The notes: generated by a model from the letters alone, not told the origin. A DNA stretch of 64,000 nt from Caccocola sp964450835 (GCA_964450835.1 CAYVEQ010000002.1:1-64000); one strand, 5' to 3'. Positions 43,325 through 52,463 are shown, numbered from the stretch's first letter. Numbers and translations: made by a program.

Positions 43325-43981
43325 TTATCTCTTCCCAGCCAGATATTTCGCCCGGTCTGCGCTGAACTGTTCTATGCCCTTCGCGGTAAGCGGGCGGCTG
43401 AAAAGCATTTTCAAAACTTTGAAAGGAACCGCGGCGAAGTCCGCGCCAGCCCTCGCGCATTCGAGGAGATGAGCCGGATGACGCGGGCCCGCCACGATAA
43501 ATTTTCGTTTCTATTGAATATGTTTCAAAGATGTCCACGATATCATAGACGAGCTTGATTCCGTCCTCGCCGATGTCGTAAGGCGACCGACAAACGGGCT
43601 GACGCAAGCCACTCCGGCAGCCGCCGCGAGGATTGCCTGACCCGCCGGGAAAACAAGCGTGACGTTTGTTTTTATGCCGTGCGCTGAAAGCTCTTTAACC
43701 GCGCCGAGGCCGTCGGAACAGAGAGGAATTTTCACCGCCGCATGTGGGTGAATTTTCGCTATGACCTTCGCCTCTTCGATGAGTCTGTTCTTCTCGAGCA
43801 ATACTGCATCGGCGCTAACAGGGCCGTGTACGGCTCCGGTTATCTCGTGCACGCGGGTATGAAAGCCAACAGCGCCCTCTTTCGATATCGGAGCGGGATT
43901 TGCGGTCACTCCGGCGATGACGCGCCAAGAGCAGGCTTCTTTGATTTCATCGAGATTTGCCGTGTCGAGGAAGAATTTCAT
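43325..43981 (-). pseudogene. Transaldolase / fructose-6-phosphate aldolase-like gene with two frameshifts
   Basis: The reading begins at the ATG 43981 (GGGGAG seven bases ahead) with MKFFLDTANLDEIKEA and continues through the Schiff-base Lys in AAVKIPL to SPFVGRL. There a missing base near 43578-43580 shifts to a second frame (DIGEDGIKLVYDIVDIFETY). An extra base in the run at 43499-43501 then returns to the first phase, giving GPRHPAHLLECARAGADFAAVPFKVL to the stop at 43325. The reconstructed protein is about 218 aa, normal for this family. Several residues also differ from consensus (TANPAP for TTNPS). It is either decaying or carries two assembly errors. Confidence 0.85.
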
Positions 43982-44035
43982 GTACACTCTCCCCTTTCGG
44001 GTATAAAGCAGATTCCCGGCGGAAGAGCCCCGCGC

Positions 44036-44592
44036 CTATTTCGTCAGTATCCCGCAGACCAGCATGAAATATCCCGGCAGTTTCCCGTCCGCCGCCCATT
44101 TTATCTCGACGCCGAGCAGTTTCTCCGCCGTCTTGCCGACGTTGCCTCCGAGAGCCTCTATCGAGTAGCGCATCTTCTCGGAGCGGCGGCAGGGCTCGCC
44201 CGATTTTTTCGCGCATTCGCGGCAGATGTCGCAGCTCCCTGCGGAGAGAGCTCTTGAGCCGGCGTTTTTTTTTCAAGGGCGAGGACGCGGCCAAGCAGCT
44301 TTTTCTTTTCTGCGACAAACATCCCGCGGAGGCTTTCGCGTGTTTCGGGGTCGTCGTAGTTTTTCAGCCGCGACTTTTCCCCAAGAGTTATCTTTGTGCC
44401 GAAGAGACGGAGAGTTTTATATTCCGCCCACAGGTCGAGCGGGTTGAAATCATAGGGCGGACAAGACCATTTATTCCCGTAGTTCGGGCAGGCCTTGCAG
44501 CATTCCAGAAAACGGGGCACGTCGACATAATCCCTGACGTAGTCGCCGACGCTTATTTGATTTTCAAGCTGCTCTGTTTCGTATTGAAGCAT
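44036..44592 (-). pseudogene. DUF2284 metal-binding protein gene with homopolymer frameshift
   Basis: The N-terminal part shows the DUF2284 pattern CCKACPNYGNKWSCPPYDFNP near residue 35. After LALEKK the frame is lost at a run of nine As (plus-strand Ts 44265-44273). One added A restores AGSRALSAGSCDICRECAKKSGEPCRRSEKMRY and a C-terminus ending PGYFMLVCGILTK at the stop 44036, complete with the expected second set of cysteines. The whole protein would be near 185-200 aa. The start is uncertain: ATG 44592 resembles relatives best, ATG 44631 gives 13 more residues; neither has an ideal ribosome site. The family binds metal or an Fe-S cluster; function unknown. Confidence 0.82.
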
Positions 44593-44842
44593 GGCCAGCG
44601 TCAATTCCTTTCTATCTCCGCTTTTGTACATTTTACCATGCGGGCACGAAACTTCAACGGGCGCGCAAAACAGTGCCGACCCGCCTCGGCGGGCCGGTCA
44701 TTTCCGAGTTTTAGCGATGCGGACAGGCTAAAAGCAGCTTCGACGCGCGCGTCATACAGAAAACGGCGGCGGCTAACTCCTCTCGCGCATAAAAGCCCCG
44801 CCGCGAAACAGCCCGATTGCCCCCGCGTCGCTGAAGTGTGTT

Positions 44843-45352
44843 CTACTGTTTCGTCTCGTCCGGTTCTCCTTTAATCAGGCGCGTCAGCATTACCGCCACG
44901 TCACGCAGGGCGTAGATCAGTATCAGGGCGCTGCCGATTAAGATGCTGGCATAGGGAATCTGCTTCGGCACCCTCAAAATGATGGTCAGAGCGGTGGCTT
45001 TGTTGAAGAGGTCCCACGCGTAATAGAGGAATACGGCGAAGAAAGCCACATCAATCAGAGAGATCGCGAAATTCAGCAGGCGGATGGAGAAGGTGCCATG
45101 ATAGCGCTGCTGCAGCAGATCAACCTTGAAATGAGCGGACTCCCGCATTATGAGCGCGCTTGTAAAGAAAATCATATAGGCCATGCACCACTCCACAATT
45201 TCATCCGTCCAGGAGAGACTGAGGTTGATGGGAGTGAAGCGGATGAGCACGCGCATAATCAGAATCAGCGCGATCATCGAACAGCAGAAAACCACGACGG
45301 CCTTAAGCAATGCAGCCACAGCCGCGTCCAGTTTCTTTAAGAATTTCGACAT
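44843..45352 (-). CDS. dctQ: TRAP transporter small membrane subunit (DctQ)
   Basis: 169 aa with four membrane segments. WTDEIVEWCMAYMIFFTSALIMRESAHFKVD near residue 45 carries the DctQ signature (E-W-rich loop before a Gly/Ala helix). It couples DctM and the binding protein. It is last in the operon, 16 bases after dctM, an order that is less usual than P-Q-M. Confidence 0.9.
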   Translation of the reverse strand: MSKFLKKLDAAVAALLKAVVVFCCSMIALILIMRVLIRFTPINLSLSWTDEIVEWCMAYMIFFTSALIMRESAHFKVDLLQQRYHGTFSIRLLNFAISLIDVAFFAVFLYYAWDLFNKATALTIILRVPKQIPYASILIGSALILIYALRDVAVMLTRLIKGEPDETKQ

Positions 45353-45368
45353 TGCTGCGCGCCTCCCC

Positions 45369-46652
45369 TCAGGCCAGAATCGACGGCAGCCATGTGCAGA
45401 GAGGCTCGATAAAGGCGCACATCAGCAGCACGATTATAATTCCCACGACGTAGGGGATTACCTCTTTCGACAGCCGTGTCATAGGCACGTCCGTCACCGA
45501 CGAAACGGCGTAGAGGCTCATGCCGACAGGCGGTGTCAGCAGCCCGATCATTACGGCCAGCACAATGACCACGCCGAACTGCAGCTGACTGACGCCCATC
45601 ATAGCGATGATCGGCAGAAAGATGGGCGACACTATCAGAATTATAGCGGTACCCTCGAGGAACATGCCGAGGACGATCAGGATAAAGATGATCAGGAGCA
45701 TCAGTATCGTGGGGTTGCTGGAGATGTTCAGCATCCCTTCGATTACTTGATTCGGCACGCGCTGATGGGTCATATAGTAAGCAAGGAAATTAGCGATGGC
45801 GATGATGAAGAGCGTCTTGCAGCTTGTCACGATGCTGCTGTACATAATATTGTACAAATCCTTCAGCTTGATTTTCTTATAGACGACGCCGGAGAGAAAG
45901 AGGGCGTAGAAACAGGCCACGACCGAGGCTTCCGTCGCGGTAAAAAAGCCCGTCCAGATTCCGCCGATGATAATGACGACCGTCATAAGGCTGGGAATGG
46001 CCTCTACGAAATATTTCCAGCGCAGTCTCATCGGCATCCGATGTTCGAGGGGGAAATTTTTCTTCTTGCTGACATAGTAGACCCAGATGGCCATAGCCCC
46101 CGCCATCATGAATCCGGGTATAAATCCGGCGGCGAAGAGTTTGCTGACCGATGTTTCCGCGGCGCAGGACGAATAGACCACGAAAGCGATGGAAGGCGGA
46201 ATTACCGGCCCGATGGTGGATGAAGCTGCGGTAATGCCCGCGCTGAACTCATGCGGGAAGCCGGCGTCGTCCATGGCCTTCATCTCAACCAGTCCGAGTC
46301 CCGCCGCGTCGGCGACGGCGGCGCCGGACATGCCGGAGAAAATGACGGAGGAAACGATATTGACCTGCGCCAGCCCTCCCGGCCAGTGGCCCACGCAGGC
46401 TTTAGCGAAGTTGAAAATCCTGTCGGTAATGCTGCCGGTGTTCATCAAATTGCCGGCAAGGATAAAGAACGGGATTGCCAGCATTGTGAAGCTGGTGGTT
46501 CCGTTGTAAACACGCTGCGCCATAACCGCCATAATGTCGCTGTAGCCAAGATAGGCGAACATCGCCGCAGCGGTGGTGCCCATGGCGGCGCAGACCGGCA
46601 CGCCCAGCAGCATCATGACGATCAGCACAATACACGTAGTTAAAGCGATCAT
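45369..46652 (-). CDS. dctM: TRAP transporter large membrane subunit (DctM)
   Basis: 427 aa, about eleven membrane segments. IPFFILAGNLMNTGSITDRIF near residue 60, SSVIFSGMSGAAVADAAGLG near 100 and the AAASSTIGPVIPPSIAFVVY block near 145 define DctM. It is the Na+-coupled channel. The ATG 46652, with GGAGGG seven bases ahead, is chosen over a longer frame that begins at 46715 inside the intercistronic hairpin. Confidence 0.93.
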   Translation of the reverse strand: MIALTTCIVLIVMMLLGVPVCAAMGTTAAAMFAYLGYSDIMAVMAQRVYNGTTSFTMLAIPFFILAGNLMNTGSITDRIFNFAKACVGHWPGGLAQVNIVSSVIFSGMSGAAVADAAGLGLVEMKAMDDAGFPHEFSAGITAASSTIGPVIPPSIAFVVYSSCAAETSVSKLFAAGFIPGFMMAGAMAIWVYYVSKKKNFPLEHRMPMRLRWKYFVEAIPSLMTVVIIIGGIWTGFFTATEASVVACFYALFLSGVVYKKIKLKDLYNIMYSSIVTSCKTLFIIAIANFLAYYMTHQRVPNQVIEGMLNISSNPTILMLLIIFILIVLGMFLEGTAIILIVSPIFLPIIAMMGVSQLQFGVVIVLAVMIGLLTPPVGMSLYAVSSVTDVPMTRLSKEVIPYVVGIIIVLLMCAFIEPLCTWLPSILA

Positions 46653-46693
46653 TGAAAAGCCCTCCAGTATAAAAAATTTGCCTTCACAAAGAA

Positions 46694-46741
46694 GGCAGCT
46701 TCCGCCGGTTTCCAAGGCGACTGAATCCGGCGGAGGCTGCC
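46694..46741 (-). terminator. Intercistronic hairpin between dctP and dctM
   Basis: Fifteen-pair stem (GGCAGCTTCCGCCGG / CCGGCGGAGGCTGCC, one wobble) with an 18-base loop. On the minus strand it follows dctP by 52 bases and leads into a short T-rich stretch. Likely an attenuator or 3'-end stabiliser that keeps binding protein in excess over the membrane subunits. Confidence 0.7.
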
Positions 46742-46793
46742 GTTTGCCGTGACGGGACTCTGTAAATTATTTTTTAATAATTTTTTTCACCCT

Positions 46794-47804
46794 TCACGCC
46801 TTTGGGCGGGCTCTCTCGGCAATCTCCAGCATCCTGTCTATCTCTTCCTGGGTTACGAGGCCGATCTCAACCATTTTTTTGTACGCGTAATCCATCTTCG
46901 CGCGGAATTCGGCGAGATCCACTTCGTTGACTTCAACGCCTTTTTCTTTCAGTTTCTGGATGTATTCGACTTCGCTTTCCTGCACTTCCTTGCGCATCGA
47001 GGCAGAGGCCTCTTTGGAAGCTTTCTCAATTGCTTCGCGCTGCGCGTCGGTCAGATTTTCCCAGAACTTATTGTTGACAATCAGACGCATGCCTTCCCAG
47101 TCATGCTTTGTCAGGGAGAGGTACTTCTGCTCGCATTCCCACATAGCGTTGTTGTAAATGGTGGAGATGGGGTTCTCCTGGCCGTCGACGGTCTTCTGCT
47201 TGAGGGCGGGAATCAGCTCGGCAAAGGCCACCTGCTGCACATTGGCGCCCAGGGCTTCCATGCAGAAAATCAGCTGGTGCTCGGAGGGTGTGCGGATCAA
47301 AAGGCCCTTGACGTCATCGGGATGCTTCACCGGCCTCTTGGAGTTGGTCATGCTGCGGAAACCGTATTCCCAGCTTCCTACGTCGTGCAGGCCCTTGCTC
47401 TCCAGTCTGCCGTCGCTGATCCATTCCTTGAATTCGCCGTCCACTACGGCGTAGGCGTGCTCGTAGCTGTCATACAGGTAGGGCAGGCAGGCCAGAAGAT
47501 AGCGGGAATCGTACTCGACCAGCGGGGCCTCGCAGGCCAGAGTGGCCTCGATGGCGCCGATGGAGGTCTGTTCAAGCATCTCGGGCGAGTTGCCGAACTC
47601 GGAATTGTTGTGCACCTCAACGGTAACAGAGCCGCCGGAATACTCGTTCGCCAGCTTCGCGAAGAGAACCGAAGCGTGATATCCCGGCTCGCCGTCCGCG
47701 TTGTAGGTTCCCAGACGGATGGTAACGGACGGGTCGGCCGCGAAGGAGGCGCCGCAGAAAGCAAGCATACTGGCGACAAGGATCAACGTGAATATTTTTT
47801 TCAA
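46794..47804 (-). CDS. dctP: TRAP transporter periplasmic binding protein (DctP)
   Basis: 336 aa with a signal peptide ending in SFAAD. DctP features: VTIRLGTYNADGEPGYHASVLFAKL at the mature N-terminus and the ligand Arg in GLLIRTPSE near 168, then NPISTIYNN near 215. The ligand is a carboxylate; which one cannot be told. GGAGGAAATT precedes the ATG. The three-gene TRAP unit is the last block before the flavoprotein patch. Confidence 0.92.
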   Translation of the reverse strand: MKKIFTLILVASMLAFCGASFAADPSVTIRLGTYNADGEPGYHASVLFAKLANEYSGGSVTVEVHNNSEFGNSPEMLEQTSIGAIEATLACEAPLVEYDSRYLLACLPYLYDSYEHAYAVVDGEFKEWISDGRLESKGLHDVGSWEYGFRSMTNSKRPVKHPDDVKGLLIRTPSEHQLIFCMEALGANVQQVAFAELIPALKQKTVDGQENPISTIYNNAMWECEQKYLSLTKHDWEGMRLIVNNKFWENLTDAQREAIEKASKEASASMRKEVQESEVEYIQKLKEKGVEVNEVDLAEFRAKMDYAYKKMVEIGLVTQEEIDRMLEIAERARPKA

Positions 47805-48491
47805 GTGAATTTCCTCCCTGATTGAATAAATTGACCGCGGGCATTCATGACGGATAAAGCCGTCAGACGCCGCTCCTCATCTGAAAAATATGCCATATTT
47901 TCACGGGGCGCAGTCTGCCGGGCCAACCGGACGGGCAAAACCGAAAACCACAGCGCAGGCACGAAACGGAAACCCGCGGCGCCGCGCCTCCGGCGCGCTC
48001 CGAATACTGTCAGGCCTCTCACAACTCGCGCTTTCTTATCCCTCCCCTCAAAGCTCTTATTCTTCCGAGACCTGTTAATTGTACTTTTTCGCTTATGGCA
48101 CATTTTTAGCGCATATGTCTTTTTTATCACAATGCCGCAAGAAAATCAACGATTTTTCTAAAATTTCACTGCATTTCAGCGCAACGGAAAGAGGTCCGAG
48201 TTTTGCCGGATTTCCCTCCCGGACGCGCCCCGCGAAGCGTCATATTTTCGTCGCGCTTCCCAGCGCGACGGCCCGGTCTGCACGCCGTTGCAGGTACGAT
48301 CGCCGCAGAATCCGTGTGCGGGGAAACGACCGGAAAAGGCTTAATTTCAGCGCTTTTCTGCTTTTGCCGCAAATGACACGAAACTTTTCCCGCCCCGTAA
48401 CGGGGCGCTTTAGGCATCAGTGCGGCAGCCGGCCTGCCCCCCCCCGAGCATCTGAAAGGAATAAATAAAAAGCGCCGGTAATTAAGAAATG
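47805..48491. other. Long gene-free spacer
   Basis: About 690 bases between dctP and the DUF5131 gene. It contains an AT-rich pocket (48040-48170) that may hold the dctP promoter, a short hairpin CGCCCCG/CGGGGCG at 48391-48407 and a run of nine Cs at 48437-48445. Frames on either strand look non-coding. Confidence 0.55.
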
Positions 48492-49370
48492 TCAATTCTC
48501 GCATTTCCCGCAGTCCGAACATCCGTTGCATGTGAGCCTGCTCGCGCATTCTCTGCATGTGACCGGATGAAAGCGCGGCGTATAAAGCAGGCCCGCCGGT
48601 ATTTCATTGCCCAGGTTGTCGTAAAGCTTAAACTCTATCGGTTTGCCCTTGTGCTGCAAACCGCTGCGGAATGCCTGCCGGGCCTGTATCCGCTTATCCG
48701 GTATCCTGTAAAATTTGCCGTCTTTTACAAACACGGTGCCTGTTTCAATAAAGTTGAAAGTGACATCATGCGCCCTGCATTGATCATAGAGGAGTTTTAC
48801 CCACTCATAACGGCACGGACGGCTGCCGTCGTAATTTTCTCCGCCGCAGAGCACCTGCTCAATCTGCCCTTCGTCAAGATATCCGTCAATATCAACCGAA
48901 CCGATCAGCGGCGCGCACATAATGCCTTTGTGCTTAAACGGCAGCGAACGGAGAAACGGTATGCGTTCGTCGGCTCTGCGCTGGTTTTCACATGTCACGT
49001 TAAAAAACACGTTTTCCCAACCGTCATTCCAGTCGTGCGGCAGACAAGACGCGACTCTCTGAGGGCGTTTGGTAAGCAGGAAAAACTTCACGTCCGGTCT
49101 CTGACGGATAATATTCCATGCGTCATGCCGCCATGCGTCCGCCTGTTCCAGAAAAAAATCTGACGTCATGCAGACGCGGATCATTTCCCCGCTTTGCACC
49201 TTGTATCCGCCGTGACGCTTCTTTTGGAGAGGATAGCGGAATCCGCTGCGTGTTTTGAAAATCTCCGCTCCGTCCTTATCCCGGGTGCGGTCAAGAAAAT
49301 ACATATAACAGTTTTGGCAGCCTTCGCTGCACTTCACACAGCCGTGCCACGGATTCCAAATATCGTGCAA
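48492..49370 (-). CDS. Gp37/Gp68-type (DUF5131) protein, Cys-rich
   Basis: 292 aa. The start has WNPWHGCVKCSEGCQNCYM, the Cys motif of the phage Gp37/Gp68 family (DUF5131), which is distantly related to radical SAM proteins; FFLLTKRPQR near residue 100 and CGGENYDGSRPC near 180 also fit. The last 25 residues add CRECASRLTCNGCSDCGKC, a further seven-Cys cluster. It begins at a TTG behind AAAGGA. The family is common on phages and mobile elements and its reaction is unknown. Codon choice looks less GC-biased than in the flanking core genes. Confidence 0.85.
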   Translation of the reverse strand: MHDIWNPWHGCVKCSEGCQNCYMYFLDRTRDKDGAEIFKTRSGFRYPLQKKRHGGYKVQSGEMIRVCMTSDFFLEQADAWRHDAWNIIRQRPDVKFFLLTKRPQRVASCLPHDWNDGWENVFFNVTCENQRRADERIPFLRSLPFKHKGIMCAPLIGSVDIDGYLDEGQIEQVLCGGENYDGSRPCRYEWVKLLYDQCRAHDVTFNFIETGTVFVKDGKFYRIPDKRIQARQAFRSGLQHKGKPIEFKLYDNLGNEIPAGLLYTPRFHPVTCRECASRLTCNGCSDCGKCEN

Positions 49371-49472
49371 CGTACCGCATCCTTTCTCTTAAAAGGTGTC
49401 GCAAGGACATCACCGTCAAGGGCTATGTTTATTATTGTTAAAAGGGACAGTGTGCCCGCCCGTAAACGGATA

Positions 49473-49808
49473 TTATTTCTCTCTGTGCAGACTGCCCCAG
49501 TCACACATCCGGTCCAGAATCGGGATCAGTGACTTCCCCTTCTCCGTCAGGCTGTATTCAACCTTCGGCGGTATCTGCGGATATTCTTTCCGGTTCACAA
49601 GCCCGTCCGATTCCAGCGACTTCAGCGTGGAGCTTAATGTCTTGCAGGTAATGCCGCCGATATATTTCCGCATCTCGTTGAAGCGGACGGTTTCAAATTC
49701 CATCAGGGTGTAGAGGATAAACATTTTATATTTCCCCTGGATCAGCGACATGGTGTAATTGAAGCCCGTGTCCTCCAGTTTGCAGTTCGCGATGCATTCT
49801 TTGCTCAT
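49473..49808 (-). CDS. HxlR-family transcriptional regulator
   Basis: 111 aa. Winged helix of the HxlR/DUF24 type: NYTMSLIQGKYKMFILYTLM, MRKYIGGITCKTLSSTLKSLESDGLV and YSLTEKGKSLIPIL. An N-terminal Cys pair (ECIANC) places it with redox- or electrophile-sensing members. It is divergent from a flavoprotein gene cluster that it probably controls. Confidence 0.9.
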   Translation of the reverse strand: MSKECIANCKLEDTGFNYTMSLIQGKYKMFILYTLMEFETVRFNEMRKYIGGITCKTLSSTLKSLESDGLVNRKEYPQIPPKVEYSLTEKGKSLIPILDRMCDWGSLHREK

Positions 49809-49850
49809 ACCGCTTTCCTCCGGGATAGTATATATCTTAAATGTGCGTAC

Positions 49851-49879
49851 TTGTTTTCATCTGCCGCTCTGATTATATT
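49851..49879 (+). promoter_or_regulatory. Promoter of the flavoprotein cluster
   Basis: TTGTTT at 49851-49856, 17-base spacer, TATATT at 49874-49879, in the divergent gap where HxlR would bind. Confidence 0.6.
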
Positions 49880-49931
49880 TATAGTGTCAAGACTCGTAAA
49901 AGTCAATATGACAAGGATCGGAGGGCAGAAA

Positions 49932-50483
49932 ATGGGCAGACGAATCGTGATACTGAACGGCAGCCCGCGGAAAAACGGAAACACTTCCGAACTGGCCAGG
50001 GCATTTTCAGAGGGGGCCGAGCAGGCGGGAAACGAAGTCGTAACTTTTCATCTGGACAGCATGGACATTCACGGCTGCAAGGGCTGTTTCGGAGGTCACA
50101 ACGGCAGGGAATGCCCCTGCGTCCAGAAGGACGATATGGCGAAAATCTATCCGGCTGTCAGGGAATCGGATGTGGTTGTGCTGGCTACGCCGCTCTATTA
50201 CTGGAACATGAGCGGCCAGCTTCGGACAGTGTTTGACAGGCTGTTCGCTCTCGAAGAAGGAGACGGAAACCTGCTCCGAGGGCACGGCCGCTCGTCCGCG
50301 CTGCTGATGGCGGCGGAGGGACACGGTTTTGAAGACGCGGTGACATATTACGACCATCTGGTCGAACACCTGAAATGGAAAAATCTCGGCCATGTTCTTG
50401 CCGGAGGCAACATGAACGCGGGTGATATCAAAGGCAAAGCGGAAATTCGGCAGGCATTCGAACTCGGAAAATCAATTCAATAA
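49932..50483 (+). CDS. NADPH-dependent FMN reductase / flavodoxin-fold protein
   Basis: 183 aa. LNGSPRKNGNTSEL at the start is the FMN phosphate loop, and GCKGCFGGHNGRECPCVQKDDM with LATPLYYWNMSGQLRTVFDR follow, as in the iron-sulphur flavoprotein/NADPH-dependent FMN reductase group. The Cys motif could bind an Fe-S cluster or be catalytic. The ATG 49932 is behind GGAGGGC. First of three flavin-linked genes under the HxlR gene. Confidence 0.88.
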   Translation: MGRRIVILNGSPRKNGNTSELARAFSEGAEQAGNEVVTFHLDSMDIHGCKGCFGGHNGRECPCVQKDDMAKIYPAVRESDVVVLATPLYYWNMSGQLRTVFDRLFALEEGDGNLLRGHGRSSALLMAAEGHGFEDAVTYYDHLVEHLKWKNLGHVLAGGNMNAGDIKGKAEIRQAFELGKSIQ

Positions 50484-50503
50484 GAAGAAGGGGTATCAAA
50501 GTC

Positions 50504-51010
50504 ATGAAAGAAATCACTTTACCGCAGGCGTCAGCACTGACGTCTCCCAATCCCGTAACCCTGGTTTGCACGGCAAAGCCGGACGGAAGCACGAACCTTG
50601 CCGCCGTCTCATGGTGGACATATCTTTCCTACAACCCGGGAATGATTGCCTATGCGATGGCAAAGACGTCTTACAGCGGCGAGATGATGAGAAAAAACAA
50701 AGAGGCTATCGTTACAATACCGGGTGCGGAGATTGCCGGTGCCGTGCTCGGATGCGGCAGCACTACGGGACGGGACACGGACAAATCGCGGCGGTTTGGC
50801 ATTGAGCTTGCCGATGTTGAGGGAAGCGGCATTAAAATCCCAGTTCACAGCCGCGCGGCGATCCTGTGCGGCCTAAAGGAATACCGCGAAGTCGGCGACC
50901 ATTACCTGTATATCTGCGATGTGAAGCGGGTGTACGGAAACGAATCCGAAGAAGCGCTGTTTGCGTGGAACGGCTACGGAAAGATCGCCCCTGCGAAGCA
51001 GGCAGATTAA
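50504..51010 (+). CDS. Flavin reductase family protein (FMN-binding split barrel) 1
   Basis: 168 aa. LTSPNPVTLVCTAKPDGSTNLAAVSWWTYLSYNPGMIAYAM shows the flavoredoxin/flavin reductase barrel. GAEIAGAVLGCG lies in the middle. It may reduce flavin or use it for a small substrate. It follows the FMN reductase by 20 bases and is followed by a second barrel protein, so the three are cotranscribed. Confidence 0.86.
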   Translation: MKEITLPQASALTSPNPVTLVCTAKPDGSTNLAAVSWWTYLSYNPGMIAYAMAKTSYSGEMMRKNKEAIVTIPGAEIAGAVLGCGSTTGRDTDKSRRFGIELADVEGSGIKIPVHSRAAILCGLKEYREVGDHYLYICDVKRVYGNESEEALFAWNGYGKIAPAKQAD

Positions 51011-51033
51011 AACACGACAAAGGAGAAGATCCC

Positions 51034-51606
51034 ATGAAAAAAGATTTTGGTGTAAAGCCGTATTTGTTTCCCATGCCGACTTATATGATCGGCACATACA
51101 ACGAGGACGGCACTGTGGACGTGATGATGATGGCGTGGGGAGGCATCTGCGCTGAGGACATGGTGGCACTGAATCTGGAAGCAGACCACAAGACAGTCGC
51201 AAATATCAGGGCGCGGGGCGCTTTCACGCTCGCCGTTCCGGGAACGGATACATTGGAGGCGTCGGATTTCTTTGGCACCGCGACGGCGAATAAGACGGCG
51301 GATAAATTCGAGCGCTCCGGTCTGCACGCCGTTAAAAGCAGCCGTGTTGACGCGCCTGTGATCGAGGAATATCCCGTCACGCTCGAATGCGTTGCCGAGA
51401 AAATGGAAGACGAACCATACGGCCTGCGGATACTCGGCAGAATCGTCAATGTGCTTGCGGACGAAAAGGTATTGGATGATAAAGGCGAAATCGACGCCGG
51501 CAAGCTGGATGCCTTTATCTTTGACCAGATGCGAAACGGTTATTACGCCGTCGGTGAAAAAGTCGGCCTCGCGTGGCAAAGCGGCGCCGGCCTTATGAAG
51601 AAATAG
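51034..51606 (+). CDS. Flavin reductase family protein (FMN-binding split barrel) 2
   Basis: 190 aa. KPYLFPMPTYMIGTYNEDGTVDVMMMAWGGICAEDMVALNLE is the barrel's first half; FFGTATANKTADKFERSGL follows near residue 75. Divergent from the preceding barrel protein (length and sequence), so an old paralogue at most. ATG at 51034 with AGGAG eight bases ahead. Ends in a strong terminator. Confidence 0.88.
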   Translation: MKKDFGVKPYLFPMPTYMIGTYNEDGTVDVMMMAWGGICAEDMVALNLEADHKTVANIRARGAFTLAVPGTDTLEASDFFGTATANKTADKFERSGLHAVKSSRVDAPVIEEYPVTLECVAEKMEDEPYGLRILGRIVNVLADEKVLDDKGEIDAGKLDAFIFDQMRNGYYAVGEKVGLAWQSGAGLMKK

Positions 51607-51610
51607 ATGC

Positions 51611-51652
51611 AAAAACCTCCTCGCCGATAAAAACGACGGCGGGGAGGTTTTT
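51611..51652 (+). terminator. Terminator of the flavoprotein cluster
   Basis: AAAAACCTCCTCGCCG pairs with CGGCGGGGAGGTTTTT; T run included. Confidence 0.9.
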
Positions 51653-52407
51653 GCTTTTTATGTTTATCCGAACCGGATCACCGCGTTCATTTTGAACGGC
51701 AATTTTATCCTTCGGGTTTCAACGCTTCACACTGTCTGCATATTGTAGGCTTATGCAAAAAGATTCTCAGTCCGCAAAAACATAAACACCGATATAGAGC
51801 GCTGCGAAGGTTCCGTTTCGTCCGGTTTGTGTCATGCTTTTATCTTCTCCTCGCGTGTAAAAGCAAATCGCGTGTCATCTTTGCCGTGGAGGCAGCCGGC
51901 AATTCGGTCCGCGGCAAGCATGTCGCAGAAGAGATTCAAGAGAGACGGAACATCGGGCCGGCCGAGAGGCCGAAGCGGCAAGCAGCGGCTTTCCGTCTCC
52001 GCAGCAGTATTCCGGCGACTGAAAGAACGCGGAACGGGCATGCTTGGCCGGCGGTGCCAGACGCGTACGGCAGGTCGGCGTCACCCGTGCGGCGTCAGCC
52101 GCCGGCCTAAAAGAAATGCGGAACCAGGGCACCGTGTTGAAGCGTTCACAGCGGAAACGGCTCAGCATGGAGACGGGGCGAAGGAACAGAGCCGCCGAGA
52201 TATTCCACGGCAAAGACCGTACACACGACTCGCCGCCATGCGCTTGACCGAGCGCACGGAGAACCCCGGCAAACAAAGACGGATACTGCAGCAGCAAATG
52301 CCGCCTGCCGGCGGGCATCACCGGACCGCCTCGGATTCGTCCGTGCAAACTCGTATCGGCACGGGCGGACTGTCATTCGCGAAAATCGGCGTTCCGCGTG
52401 AAAAGAC
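51653..52407. other. Long gene-free spacer
   Basis: About 750 bases. Frames on both strands are Arg-rich, lack start signals and look like shadows or decayed sequence. No repeat or RNA gene is recognised. It bounds the atypical patch on its right side. Confidence 0.5.
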
Positions 52408-52444
52408 AAAAAAACAAGGCGCCCGGCGAACGGGACGCCTTGTT
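52408..52444 (-). terminator. Terminator of the carboxyltransferase gene
   Basis: AACAAGGCG and CGCCTTGTT arms (plus inner CCCG/CGGG) with seven As at 52408-52414 that read as Ts on the minus strand. Confidence 0.85.
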
Positions 52445-52463
52445 GTCCTTTCCGGTTGTTTTC

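Noticed and set aside
48437..48445. Nine-C run as a phase-variation switch
   Set aside because: It lies in a gene-free spacer with no promoter or frame that its length could toggle.
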